Positions 50,516 through 62,231 of a DNA stretch of 64,000 nucleotides are shown here, piece after piece. Both the position numbers and the translations under genes were made by a program. The first letter of the stretch is position 1. Every line of letters starts with the position of its first letter. The notes beneath the pieces are model-generated. The model did not search any database. It had not been told where the DNA came from and worked only from the letters and a program-made list of their open reading frames with translations. The stretch covers positions 4,154,001 through 4,218,000 of the forward strand of contig NZ_CP117460.1 of the NCBI RefSeq assembly GCF_030687145.1. The letters are read 5' to 3'. This DNA is from Pseudomonas sp. FP1742 (GTDB lineage Bacteria > Pseudomonadota > Gammaproteobacteria > Pseudomonadales > Pseudomonadaceae).

Positions 50516-50755
50516 ATGGACTCACCCACACATGACCTGAAAGGTTTGTTCGACCAGCTCGGTCTGGACTCCAGCGAAAAGGCCATCGACGATTTCATTG
50601 CCCGTCATTCCCCCTTGCCCGATGACAAGAAACTCATCGACGCCGAGTTCTGGAACCCGCAACAAGCCGGCTTCCTCAAAGAACAACTGCGTGAAGACGC
50701 CGATTGGGCCCATGTGGTCGACGACCTGAACCTGCGCATGCACCAGACCCACTAG
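50516..50755 (+). CDS. DUF2789 protein
   Basis: 79 residues from ATG 50516 (AAGGAG upstream): DLKGLFDQLGLDSSEKAIDDFIARH ... AEFWNPQQAGFLKEQLREDADWAHVVDDLN, the DUF2789 pattern. A small acidic cytoplasmic protein of unknown function. Confidence 0.75.
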   Translation: MDSPTHDLKGLFDQLGLDSSEKAIDDFIARHSPLPDDKKLIDAEFWNPQQAGFLKEQLREDADWAHVVDDLNLRMHQTH

Positions 50756-50763
50756 CATGGGGT

Positions 50764-50967
50764 TTAATGCAGGCTGTCGGGTATTGCGGCGTTCAATTGC
50801 GCCAACCAGGCAGCCCTGCACTCCTCGGCCTCATTACGACTGGAGAACGCCGTCCCCCGGCGCTCACCGTTGAGCAGCACCACCCAACAGACGCTTTGCC
50901 CCATCGCACGCAAACTGGCGGGCACACCGCTGCCAATCATCACCGCGACATCGACTTTGCTTTGCAT
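50764..50967 (-). CDS. Small DUF2188-like protein
   Basis: 67 residues from ATG 50967 (GAGGTC upstream). The core VCWVVLLNGERRGTAF..RNEAEECRAAW has the beta-beta-alpha pattern also seen at 10021-10224 and 49741-49989. Its stop lies 8 bases from the convergent DUF2789 gene. Confidence 0.45.
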   Translation of the reverse strand: MQSKVDVAVMIGSGVPASLRAMGQSVCWVVLLNGERRGTAFSSRNEAEECRAAWLAQLNAAIPDSLH

Positions 50968-51089
50968 GCTGACCTCTCGATTTTCATTAGCCACCTAACT
51001 ATGTAGGCATGTTAATGAGTTCATCCACGAGGAAACAGCAACGGTGCTGCACAGCTTCGTTGCATAAGCGGTAACAATTGTCAGGCCCC

Positions 51090-52694
51090 TCAGCGAGGTT
51101 TTTCCGGTTTGTAGCCTAATCGCAATCCACCCCAGTGGCGCCCCTTGAGCATGATCGGCACCGAGAGGTCGTGCATCAGTTCACCGGTGTCGCGGGTGTA
51201 AGTCTGCAACAGCACAGCCTGCTGATGGCTGCCACAGCGAATCCCGGTGCGGTCGGCAAACTTGCGCTTGGTGCGGTTTTGCAGGGTATCGACCTGCGCG
51301 TCGCCGGTCAGCGGCTGGCAGAACACGGTGTTGTGGGTCGGCACATAACCCTGCTGCGTGCAGGCGATGGCGAATACCAGGCCTTCGTGACGCGGCAGCA
51401 ATGGCTCCTGGATCGCCGGCAAGACCTGATCGGTATAGCGGTCGAAGCGGGTCTGGTATTTGACCGGGCTGGTGTTGGGGATCGCCTGATAATTGCGATC
51501 AAACAGGTCATCGAGGCTGATCCGGCCCTGGTCGATATCCGCCTCGAGACGCGCCGCAATCTGACTCGCCCCTTCGCGGGCCAGATCGTAAATCCGCTGG
51601 TGATAGTCATCCAGCCCGACTTCGGCAAGGCGCTCGCTGATGGTTTCGGCCTGCCCTTCCATTTGCACCGCCGCCTGGGCCAGACGCTGGGTTTGCTGGT
51701 CGCTGATCGCCAGATCGCTGCGCATCTGTTCGATGGCGTGGAACAGGCTGTCGAGTTGTTCGCGGTTGGTGTCCGCGCCCTGGGCGATTTCCCCGACCTG
51801 CCTTTCGACACCGGCGGCCAGGCGCGCGATGTTTTCCAGGTGCTGCCCCGTGTGTTCGACTTGCGCGACGCCGGTATTCAGGTCGCTGGCCAGTTGACGA
51901 ATCTGCTCCACCACTTGCGCGGTGCGTTGTTGAATATCGGCGACCATCTCCCCGACTTCACCGGTCGCTGTCGCCGTGCGCGCGGCCAGGCCACGCACCT
52001 CATCGGCCACCACCGCAAAGCCGCGACCGTGCTCCCCGGCCCGCGCCGCTTCGATGGCTGCGTTCAGCGCCAACAGATTGGTCTGGCTGGCGATGGACTG
52101 GATCACCAGCGTGACCCGCTGGATATCGTCGCTGCGCAGGCTCAGGGCTTCGATCAGCTCGCGGCTACTGCTGGCACGCTGACTGAGTTGATGCATGCGC
52201 GCGATGGACTCGATCAGCTCCGTACGCCCTGCCGCGCTGCTCTGATGGGCTTCGCTGGCCGCGCTCAAGGCCTCCCGGCTGAGTGTCGAGGTAGCCTGCT
52301 CGGTGGCGATCATCACTTCAGCGCTGCTGACAATCTGTGCCGCGGCGTCGAGTTGCGATTGCAGCTTGTCGGCCAGTTGCTTGACCGAAAAGGCCACGCC
52401 GGCAGCGGACAAGGCGTTGTGACTGGTGGTGTAGGAAAGATCGCGAGTCAACCCGGCGATGGCGCTGGCGCTGTCCTCTGGGGTTGCCTCGGGGAGCGCG
52501 CGCGAACGCAGGCGCGGCAGCCAGATGATCAGCACGGCCAATGGCAGGCCAAGGTAAAGCGACCAGCCAGCCAATGCCATGCCGCACAGCAAGAGCATCA
52601 GGGCAATGCTTTGCAGAGTCGGCGTGAGCCACTGGTTTTTCGGCAAAAGTACGGCTGCGGGCACTGCCCCAGCCAGAGACCCGTCTCGCGTCAT
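51090..52694 (-). CDS. Methyl-accepting chemotaxis protein with C-terminal cytoplasmic sensor region
   Basis: 534 residues: two adjacent hydrophobic helices near the N-terminus (about 27-60) with no real periplasmic loop, then the signalling domain with the hairpin [20 protein letters not shown] (about 201-220). A further 145 residues (about 390-534) fold separately: [55 protein letters not shown]. It presumably senses an intracellular signal. No HAMP domain is obvious. No che genes are nearby. Confidence 0.87.
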   Translation of the reverse strand: MTRDGSLAGAVPAAVLLPKNQWLTPTLQSIALMLLLCGMALAGWSLYLGLPLAVLIIWLPRLRSRALPEATPEDSASAIAGLTRDLSYTTSHNALSAAGVAFSVKQLADKLQSQLDAAAQIVSSAEVMIATEQATSTLSREALSAASEAHQSSAAGRTELIESIARMHQLSQRASSSRELIEALSLRSDDIQRVTLVIQSIASQTNLLALNAAIEAARAGEHGRGFAVVADEVRGLAARTATATGEVGEMVADIQQRTAQVVEQIRQLASDLNTGVAQVEHTGQHLENIARLAAGVERQVGEIAQGADTNREQLDSLFHAIEQMRSDLAISDQQTQRLAQAAVQMEGQAETISERLAEVGLDDYHQRIYDLAREGASQIAARLEADIDQGRISLDDLFDRNYQAIPNTSPVKYQTRFDRYTDQVLPAIQEPLLPRHEGLVFAIACTQQGYVPTHNTVFCQPLTGDAQVDTLQNRTKRKFADRTGIRCGSHQQAVLLQTYTRDTGELMHDLSVPIMLKGRHWGGLRLGYKPEKPR

Positions 52695-52834
52695 CGTTTG
52701 TCACCCCAGGCATCTTCTAATTGTTGTATCCGCATTAAACGCCACCACAAGGCCATTATCTATGGTCCGTTAGTAGTGGGGGGTGCAGCAGATCAATAGA
52801 AGTGCGTCGGCTTTTTCGCAGACGTCGAAAAGCA

Positions 52835-52896
52835 TCGCGGGCAAGCCCGCTCCCACAAGGTCCGTGCTGAACCTGTGGGAGCGGGCTTGCCCGCGA
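52835..52896. repeat. REP pair downstream of the dksA-like gene
   Basis: TCGCGGGCAAGCCCGCTCCC ... TGTGGGAGCGGGCTTGCCCG, the 'cccgcga' variant, closely spaced (about 15-base loop). Confidence 0.85.
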
Positions 52897-52912
52897 TGGG
52901 GGCGCTACGAAA

Positions 52913-53317
52913 TCAGGCCTGACGCTGGTGCTTGTCGATCTGCTCGTGACGTTCTTGAGCTTCGATGCAGTACTTGGTGGTCGGGCTGATCAGCAGGCGC
53001 TTGAGGCCGATTGGCTCGCCGCTGTCATCGCACCAGCCGAAGCTGTCTTCCTTGATGCGTTCCAGGGCCTGTTCCAACTGAGGCAGCATGCGCTGGTCGC
53101 GATCGATCGCGTTCACCAGCCAGGTGCGCTCTTCTTCGACGGAAGCCGCGTCAGCCGGATCGGCCGGAGTGTCCAGGCTCTCGATGGCGATGCGATTCTG
53201 TTCGATGCGCTCATGGGTTTCGACTTTCATGTTCTGCAACAGCTCAGAGAAAAAAGCATGTTGCTCGGCATTCATGTAGTCATCCGCCGGCATGGCCAGC
53301 AACTTGTCCTTTGTCAT
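52913..53317 (-). CDS. DksA-family RNA polymerase regulator with depleted zinc-finger cysteines
   Basis: 134 residues. Coiled coil with the acidic tip A-D53-P-A-D56-A-A (DksA DxxDxA) followed by VEEERTWLVNAIDRD. The C4 finger is reduced to C96-x2-S99-x17-C117-x2-A120, matching the Cys-poor pattern I recall for zinc-independent P. aeruginosa DksA2 (C-T-C-A). It should bind in the secondary channel of RNA polymerase and help (p)ppGpp without zinc. It is monocistronic, with the REP pair after it. Confidence 0.8.
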   Translation of the reverse strand: MTKDKLLAMPADDYMNAEQHAFFSELLQNMKVETHERIEQNRIAIESLDTPADPADAASVEEERTWLVNAIDRDQRMLPQLEQALERIKEDSFGWCDDSGEPIGLKRLLISPTTKYCIEAQERHEQIDKHQRQA

Positions 53318-53597
53318 TGATATCTCTATAAAAAAACGTGCATTAAGGCGAATTAGGGAGCGTTCCGTTGAACCTTGCGTGGTCATTGGAACGGCGCCAT
53401 TTATTCCAAGCGCCACCCGGCACTCAATTTACGAGGGGCGGCAGTCTAAGGCCGACTTGAGGCCTCAGCAACTGAAAAGACAGCAAATCTGTCCGACAAA
53501 GCCTTGAAAGTGCTCTATGGCGAGCTTTGAGGCGCTTATCGGAGTGCGTTTATAACAAGAAATTCAGTCCAACGGCTGTATATAGAAGACAAACGGC

Positions 53598-53624
53598 TGC
53601 GCCACGCGGGTCAGGCGTGGCGCA
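53598..53624. terminator. Terminator hairpin after the inositol permease gene
   Basis: TGCGCCACGC ... GCGTGGCGCA, a 10-bp stem. The minus-strand side ends in GCCGTTTGTC and the plus-strand side in TTTTCG. The 53318-53643 gap otherwise holds only the upstream region of the dksA-like gene. Confidence 0.7.
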
Positions 53625-53643
53625 TTTTCGTCTTTCGTGTGGC

Positions 53644-54666
53644 TCAGCGCTTGAGTTTGCGCTTGTTGCGGTACTGGTCGATGACCACCGCCACCACAAT
53701 AATCAGCCCTTTGATAATGTCTTGAATATAAGCATCAACACCGACAAAGGTAAAGCCGCTGGCCATGACCCCGAGAATCAATGCCCCGATCACGGTGCCA
53801 GTGATGCGCCCTACACCACCGGCCAGGCTGGTACCGCCGATGACCGCCGCGGCGATCGCATCCAGCTCATAAGACATGCCCATCCCGGCCTGCCCGGTCG
53901 CAGCCCGAGCCGACGCCACCACCCCGGCCAGGCCGGCAAGCAATCCGGCAATGCTATAGACGATCACCAGGTGCCGCTTGACGTTGATCCCGGAAGTACG
54001 CGCCGCCTGCATGTTGCCACCGATGGCGTAGGTGTACTTGCCATACTTGGTGTAGCGCAGGGCGATGTGAAAGATCACCGCCACCACCAGAAAGATGATC
54101 ACCGGCATCGCGCCATGTCCGATGGCCGTGTAGGAGTCCGAGAGCATGCTCACGGGTTGACCTTCGGTGTAGTAGCGCGCCAGACCGCGCGCCGAGACCA
54201 TCATGCCTAGGGTGGCGATGAACGGAGGAATCCCGGTGATCGCAATGATGCTGCCGTTGATCGCCCCCGCCAGCAATCCCACCCCCAGCCCGGCGATCAC
54301 TGGAATCCACACCGGCAAGTCTGTCAGGGACGGAAACACCGCCCGGGCAAAGTCCGAGGTCTGGGCCAGGCTGGCGGCAATCATCGCCGACAGCGCCAGC
54401 ACCGAACCGGAGGACAGGTCGATACCGGTGGTGATGATGACCTGGGTCACCCCGATCGCCAGCAGGCCGATGATCGACACTTGCAGGATCATCAGCACCA
54501 GACGCTGGGAGTTCATCAGGAAGCTCTGGTCCCGCACGATCCAGCCGAACAGCTCGAAGACCAGACCGATACCGATCAGCACCAGGAAGATACTCAACTC
54601 GGTCGGAAAGCGCCGGCGACTCTTGACCGGTACCGCTGCAGGCTTGTTTTCCAGTATCGCGTTCAT
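53644..54666 (-). CDS. iatP: Sugar ABC transporter permease (inositol, RbsC type)
   Basis: 340 residues from ATG 54666; about ten helices with the RbsC-type signature (ITTGIDLSSGSVLALSAMIAASL; GGNMQAARTSGINVKRHLVIVYSIAGLLAGLAGVV; AVIGGTSLAGGVGRITGTVIGALILGV). Membrane component of the importer formed with the next two genes. An inositol substrate is inferred from the adjacent iol genes. A long N-terminal cytoplasmic tail (about 25 residues) precedes TM1. Confidence 0.87.
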   Translation of the reverse strand: MNAILENKPAAVPVKSRRRFPTELSIFLVLIGIGLVFELFGWIVRDQSFLMNSQRLVLMILQVSIIGLLAIGVTQVIITTGIDLSSGSVLALSAMIAASLAQTSDFARAVFPSLTDLPVWIPVIAGLGVGLLAGAINGSIIAITGIPPFIATLGMMVSARGLARYYTEGQPVSMLSDSYTAIGHGAMPVIIFLVVAVIFHIALRYTKYGKYTYAIGGNMQAARTSGINVKRHLVIVYSIAGLLAGLAGVVASARAATGQAGMGMSYELDAIAAAVIGGTSLAGGVGRITGTVIGALILGVMASGFTFVGVDAYIQDIIKGLIIVVAVVIDQYRNKRKLKR

Positions 54667-54723
54667 AACCACTCACCCTTCTATTGCGTCGTCGACGGCG
54701 GCCATGGCCACCGCCAGCATCCA

Positions 54724-56289
54724 TTAGTGAACCGCGGACATGCCCGAGGCCAGTTGCATCACCCGTTCCTGGGTCGCTTCGCTGCGGTCGAGGGTGCCCA
54801 TCAGGTTGCCCTCGTGCATGACCATGACCCGGTCGCTCATGCCCAGCACTTCCGGCAGTTCCGAGGAAATCATGATCACCGCCATGCCTTCGCTGGCCAG
54901 GTACGAGATCAGCCGGTAGATCTCGGCCTTGGCGCCGACATCGATGCCCCGGGTGGGCTCGTCGAGAATCAGGATTCGCGGGTTGGTCATCAGCCAGCGC
55001 GCCAGCAAGGCTTTCTGCTGATTACCACCGGACAGCGTGTCGATGCATTGCTCCAGCGACGGGGTTTTCACCCGCAGTTTCTTGCACATGTCTTCACACA
55101 ATGCGCGCAGGGCTTTCTGCTGGATGAAGCCGTTGCCGACGTAATGGGGCAACACCGCCATTTCCATGTTTTCCAGCACCGACAGGCACGGGAACAGGCC
55201 GCTGAGCTTGCGATCTTCGGTCAGCAGCGCGAAGCCCTTCTCGATGGCCATGTGCGGATCGCTGATGCGTACCACCTCACCGTCGAGGCGGATCTCGCCA
55301 CCGTCGCTTGGGGTGATGCCGAAAATCGCCTCGGCGACATTGGTCCGCCCCGAGCCCATCAGCCCGGCAAGACCAAGGATCTCGCCGGCATGCAAGTCGA
55401 AGGAGACATCCTTGAAAATGCCCTCCAGCTTGAGGTCGCGTACCGACAGCAACAGATCGCCGATCGGCTTCTCGCGCACCGGGAACAGCTGGCTCAGTTC
55501 GCGACCGACCATCATCGAGATCAGGCTGTCGCCGTCCATGCTGTCGGCCCGTTGCAGGCCGATGTAGGCGCCGTCGCGGAACACCGCCACTTCATCGGCG
55601 ATGGTGAACACTTCGTTCATTTTGTGAGTGATGTAGATGATGCCTTTGCCCTGGCTCTTGAGGTCGGCAATGATCGAGAACAGGTGGGCGACTTCCTTGT
55701 CGGTGATGGCGGAGGTCGGTTCGTCCATGATCAGGATGTCGGAGTCGTAGGACACCGCCTTGGCGATCTCGACCATCTGCCGTTCGGCGATGCTCAGGTT
55801 ACCCACCTGCTCTTCCGGGTCGAGATTGATCCGCAGGCGCTCCAGCAGTTTGGCGGTGCAGCGGTGCATTTCGCGGTGGTCGATCATGTGCAGGCCGTTG
55901 AGCTGCTCACGGCCGATCCAGATGTTCTCGGCGATACTCATGTGCGGCATCAGGTTGAGTTCCTGGTGGATCATCGCGATCCCGGCCTGGAGCGCGGCCA
56001 GTGGCGTTTCGAAGACCACCGGCTTGCCCCGCAGGCGCAACTCGCCGGCATCCGGCTGGTAGATGCCGGCAATGATTTTCATCAGGGTGGATTTGCCGGC
56101 ACCGTTTTCGCCCATCAGGGCCAGCACGGAACCGGGACGCACCCGCAGCTGTACGTCGGACAAGGCCACCACACCGGGAAAACCCTTGCTGACGTTGATG
56201 ATCTCCAGCAAGTACGGCTCATCGACAGGTGTTGCGGTTGGCTGGATACCCACCAACGGGGTGCTCGAAGCAGTCGCTGAAGCGAACAT
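54724..56289 (-). CDS. iatA: Sugar ABC transporter ATPase (inositol, RbsA type)
   Basis: 521 residues with two ABC cassettes. The first has Walker [31 protein letters not shown] and Walker [11 protein letters not shown]; the second has the modified loop [24 protein letters not shown] and [12 protein letters not shown]. It starts at MFASATASS (56289). It energises the permease 57 bases downstream. Confidence 0.9.
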   Translation of the reverse strand: MFASATASSTPLVGIQPTATPVDEPYLLEIINVSKGFPGVVALSDVQLRVRPGSVLALMGENGAGKSTLMKIIAGIYQPDAGELRLRGKPVVFETPLAALQAGIAMIHQELNLMPHMSIAENIWIGREQLNGLHMIDHREMHRCTAKLLERLRINLDPEEQVGNLSIAERQMVEIAKAVSYDSDILIMDEPTSAITDKEVAHLFSIIADLKSQGKGIIYITHKMNEVFTIADEVAVFRDGAYIGLQRADSMDGDSLISMMVGRELSQLFPVREKPIGDLLLSVRDLKLEGIFKDVSFDLHAGEILGLAGLMGSGRTNVAEAIFGITPSDGGEIRLDGEVVRISDPHMAIEKGFALLTEDRKLSGLFPCLSVLENMEMAVLPHYVGNGFIQQKALRALCEDMCKKLRVKTPSLEQCIDTLSGGNQQKALLARWLMTNPRILILDEPTRGIDVGAKAEIYRLISYLASEGMAVIMISSELPEVLGMSDRVMVMHEGNLMGTLDRSEATQERVMQLASGMSAVH

Positions 56290-56358
56290 GATCAGGTACT
56301 CCATCAGCAAGGTCGCATCACAACCTTGCGTGCTTATTGTTGTTATCGAACGGAGGGA

Positions 56359-57285
56359 CTATTTGAACTGGTCAACGTTTTGCAAGGTGATCAAGCGATA
56401 CGGCACCCACACCGCCTGCTCGACCGGTTCATTCCTGGCCATTTTCACCGCGGTGTCGATCGAACCGTCCGCCTGCCCCTTGGCATCCTGGAACACCGAG
56501 ACCAGCAGAGAGCCCTTCTTCACCGCGTTCAGACCGTCGGGCGTACCGTCGACACCGGCGATCAGCACACTGCCTTTGGCGACGCCAGCCTGTTGCAGGG
56601 CCATGGCCGCGCCAATCGCCATCTCGTCGTTGTTGGAGACGACCGCGTCGAATTTGCGGCCCTGGGTCAGCCAGTCGTTGACCAGGGTCATGCCCTTGTC
56701 CCGCGACCAGATGCCGGACTGCTCTTGCTCGATCTTGATGTTCGGGTACTTGGTCAGCACCTCTTTTACGCCCTTGGTGCGGTTGGTGGTGGAGTTGTTG
56801 GCCAAATCACCGAGCAGAATCACGATGTCGCCCTTGCCGCCCATTTTTTCCGCCAGGTACTGCATCTGCATCTGACCGGCCTCCAGATCGTTGGAGGCGA
56901 CAGTGACCACGCCTTTGGGCAGGTTCAAGTCATCGGGGCGGCGATTGACGTACACCAGCGGGATGCCGGCCTTGACCGCCGCTTCGGTAATTTTCTTGGT
57001 GGCGGCGGTATCCACCGGGTTGACCACAATGGCATCGACTTTCTGGCTGATGAAGCTTTCTACCTGGCTCAACTGCCTGACCACATCGCTGCGGGCGTCT
57101 TCGAACTGCAGCTTGACGCCATCGGGATAGGACTTGGCTTTGGTGTCCATGGATTCGCGCAGGTAGGTCAGCCAGGTGTCATCGAACTGCGCCATGCTGA
57201 CGCCGATCTTCATGTCCGCGAGTGCGGCACCGCTGGCGAACATCAGGGACAAGGCGAGCGAGGCGAAACGGGTCTTGGTCTTCAT
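56359..57285 (-). CDS. ibpA: Periplasmic sugar-binding protein (inositol, RbsB type)
   Basis: 308 residues: signal peptide (MKTKTRFASLALSLMFASGAALA), then the Peripla_BP_4 fold (MKIGVSMAQFDDTWLTYLRESM; VDAIVVNPVDTAATKKI; VLIAGVDGTPDGLNAVKKGSLLVSVFQDAKGQ). It resembles inositol-binding protein IbpA and galactofuranose/ribose binders. First gene of the importer operon, with a 5' region of more than 300 bases containing operator-like repeats. Confidence 0.88.
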   Translation of the reverse strand: MKTKTRFASLALSLMFASGAALADMKIGVSMAQFDDTWLTYLRESMDTKAKSYPDGVKLQFEDARSDVVRQLSQVESFISQKVDAIVVNPVDTAATKKITEAAVKAGIPLVYVNRRPDDLNLPKGVVTVASNDLEAGQMQMQYLAEKMGGKGDIVILLGDLANNSTTNRTKGVKEVLTKYPNIKIEQEQSGIWSRDKGMTLVNDWLTQGRKFDAVVSNNDEMAIGAAMALQQAGVAKGSVLIAGVDGTPDGLNAVKKGSLLVSVFQDAKGQADGSIDTAVKMARNEPVEQAVWVPYRLITLQNVDQFK

Positions 57286-57337
57286 GAAAGGTCTTTCTCC
57301 ACATTTTTGTTGGTTTTATGGATAAGGCGTGACGATT

Positions 57338-57508
57338 TCAGTGAGCGGGCAAGCGGACTATCGGCGCTCCCGGAATGCAGCAGACCAGGGCGCCCTTGCG
57401 TTCGACGCAAAGCAAGCGGGAGACGGAATGAAACGAGACGCGAGGCAGGTCGCGAGAGAAGCGCAGCGCGGAACGTAAAACATGCAGAGCAGAGTTGAAG
57501 GTTTTCAT
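57338..57508 (-). CDS. Possible small ORF in the leader of the importer operon, 56 aa
   Basis: Frame from ATG 57508: MKTFNSALHVLRSALRFSRDLP ... CCIPGAPIVRLPAH. It is basic, with three Cys (LLCV and VCCI). A weak AGG precedes it. It lies between the operator-like repeats and ibpA and could be a leader peptide or chance. Doubtful. Confidence 0.3.
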   Translation of the reverse strand: MKTFNSALHVLRSALRFSRDLPRVSFHSVSRLLCVERKGALVCCIPGAPIVRLPAH

Positions 57509-57615
57509 CGACGGTACCTGGCTTTGTTTCTTGTTTTTGGTGCGTCTTTCACTCGTTCAAGGCCTGCTTGAGCGTGATCGGACGTTGATAGTCGGCAACC
57601 TGTAAACGACTTTAT

Positions 57616-57660
57616 TGGAAAATAATTTCTATATCAACTCATTTTAGAATTTTATTCTGA
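57616..57660. promoter_or_regulatory. Two AT-rich inverted repeats, candidate IolR (RpiR-family) operators
   Basis: TGGAAAATAATTTCT (57616-57630) and TAGAATTTTATTCTGA (57645-57660) are imperfect palindromes of the G-G-A-A-T-N-N-N-A-T-T-C-C type reported for proteobacterial IolR. They lie upstream of ibpA, the second overlapping the last codons of the dehydrogenase gene. Confidence 0.45.
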
Positions 57661-58704
57661 TTTTATTCCATGGCTTTCAAATGGGCTCAATGCCACCACT
57701 TGATGGCGCTCGAAACTGAGCCGCGCAGCGTCTAGCACGCGGGTGGTCGCCAGTGCATCACGGGCCTCGACCGGCAGTGGGCCACCGCTCTGTAACGCGG
57801 TTTGTAGCTGCAAATAGAACTGGCTCCAGCAGCCTCGCTCGGACGGCACCCGCTCGCGCACCTCGCCCTGCTCGAACCAGCCCCAGCGACGATGCTCTTC
57901 GACACCCCAACGATCGCCTTCGGATTTGGGCGTGAGCCCGGCCAGGGTCGAAGCTTCTTGCCCGTCCAGACCGTCGACGCTGTAACAGCCCTGGGTGCCG
58001 GTCACGCGAAAACGCGGGCCGGGGGTGTTTTGCAGGCAACTGCCGCCCAGATGCGAGATCACACCGTTGGCATGGGTCAGGGACATGAAGAAGCCGTTGT
58101 CGAAGGGCTGGCCTTTTTCGAGGTAATCCAGTTCGGCATACACCCGGATGACGGGGCCGAACAACAGCAGCGCCTGATCCACCAGATGGCTGCCCAGATC
58201 GCGCAAGAAACCGCCGCCGCTGCCATTGTTCACCGACTGCGGCGAGAAGCGTTCGATCCGCGATTCGAAATGGATGACCTGGCCCAGGGCTCCGGACTCG
58301 ATGAGTTTGCGCACGGTGAGGAAATCCGAGTCCCAGCGCCTGTTCTGGTAGACGCTCAAGTGCACGCCCTGACGCTCGGCCATGGTGATCAGGGTTTGTG
58401 CCTGTTGCGTATCGGCGGCGAACGGCTTGTCGCTGACCACCGCCACCCCGTGTTCGATGGCGTCGAGCACCAACGCCGGACGACCTTTGAGCGGCGTGGA
58501 CACCACCAGCACATCAACCCCGGCTTCGACCAGTTGGCCAATGCTGTCGAAGGCCGGCACACCGGGATGTTCCGTGGCCAGCAGTTGTCGGCGCTCGGCG
58601 GAACGGGTGACCACGCCCACAAACGTCGCCGCCGGCAAACTGCTGATCAGCGGAGCATGGAAAAACCGGCCGCCATGGCCGTAACCGACAAGTCCGATAC
58701 GCAT
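57652..58704 (-). CDS. Gfo/Idh/MocA oxidoreductase (YdgJ/IolW-like, scyllo-inositol type)
   Basis: 350 residues: N-terminal Rossmann motif GLVGYGHGGRFFHAPLI (4-20), the DKPFA motif (family EKP) and the C-terminal catalytic region GGGFLRDLGSHLVDQALLLFG with the Asp and His. The GYGHGGRFFHAPL signature is that of E. coli YdgJ and Bacillus IolW/YvaA, which oxidise scyllo-inositol with NADP+. It sits between iolG and the importer, so it would widen the inositol isomers used. Confidence 0.85.
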   Translation of the reverse strand: MRIGLVGYGHGGRFFHAPLISSLPAATFVGVVTRSAERRQLLATEHPGVPAFDSIGQLVEAGVDVLVVSTPLKGRPALVLDAIEHGVAVVSDKPFAADTQQAQTLITMAERQGVHLSVYQNRRWDSDFLTVRKLIESGALGQVIHFESRIERFSPQSVNNGSGGGFLRDLGSHLVDQALLLFGPVIRVYAELDYLEKGQPFDNGFFMSLTHANGVISHLGGSCLQNTPGPRFRVTGTQGCYSVDGLDGQEASTLAGLTPKSEGDRWGVEEHRRWGWFEQGEVRERVPSERGCWSQFYLQLQTALQSGGPLPVEARDALATTRVLDAARLSFERHQVVALSPFESHGIKSE

Positions 58705-58748
58705 GAAAACATTCTCCTTATAGTTAATTACCGGATGTACACGTTCCC

Positions 58749-58838
58749 TGTGGGAGCGGGCTTGCTCGCGAAGGCGATATATCAGGCGACTTCAATGTTG
58801 AATGTGCCGCCGTCTTCGCGAGCAAGCCCGCTCCCACA
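58749..58838. repeat. REP pair (first of two) between iolG and the YdgJ-like gene
   Basis: TGTGGGAGCGGGCTTGCTCG ... TTCGCGAGCAAGCCCGCTCC, inverted, with spacer containing TTCAATGTTGAATGT, itself a small palindrome. Confidence 0.9.
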
Positions 58839-58855
58839 GGTTTTGTGTAGGTCGG

Positions 58856-58942
58856 TTAGCGGCAGAGTTCGCGGGTCACACGTTCGAGCATCATGCGGTT
58901 GGACTCGTCCGGCCGGTCTTCCCAGGCGAATACGATGCGCAT
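58856..58942 (-). CDS. Very small ORF between the two REP pairs, 28 aa
   Basis: ATG 58942 is preceded by CAGGAGAACAAAAAAC, a strong ribosome-binding site at usable distance. The peptide begins MRIVFAWEDRPDESNRMM, then LERVTRELCR and stop. It could be a genuine microprotein or the start of a lost iol gene cut off by the REP insertion. Confidence 0.4.
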   Translation of the reverse strand: MRIVFAWEDRPDESNRMMLERVTRELCR

Positions 58943-58987
58943 GTTTTTTGTTCTCCTGAACCAGGGCCTGAGCCCGGACACCAACCC

Positions 58988-59075
58988 TGTGGGAGCGGGC
59001 TTGCTCGCGAAAGCGGTCTTTCAGTCGACTAAGATGTTGTCTGACACTCCGCCTTCGCGAGCAAGCCCGCTCCCA
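58988..59075. repeat. REP pair (second of two) after iolG
   Basis: TGTGGGAGCGGGCTTGCTCG ... TTCGCGAGCAAGCCCGCTCC, inverted. It lies only 150 bases from the first pair. Confidence 0.9.
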
Positions 59076-59089
59076 CATTGGACTTGTGG

Positions 59090-62079
<2,990 letters not shown>

Positions 62080-62113
62080 GCTTGCACCTTTTTGTGAATG
62101 CAAATCCGATCAA

Positions 62114-62203
62114 TGTGGGAGCGGGCTTGCTCGCGAAGGCGGTGTGTCAGGCAACTTCAATGTTGAATGCGCCGCCGTTTTCGCGAGCAAGCCCGCTCCC
62201 ACA
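62114..62203. repeat. REP pair between iolI and iolD
   Basis: TGTGGGAGCGGGCTTGCTCG ... TTCGCGAGCAAGCCCGCTCC with a spacer (TTCAATGTTGAATG) nearly identical to that of the pair at 58749-58838, suggesting a recent copy. Confidence 0.9.
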
Positions 62204-62231
62204 GTTGATCTCCATCAGTTCAAAAGCAGTA

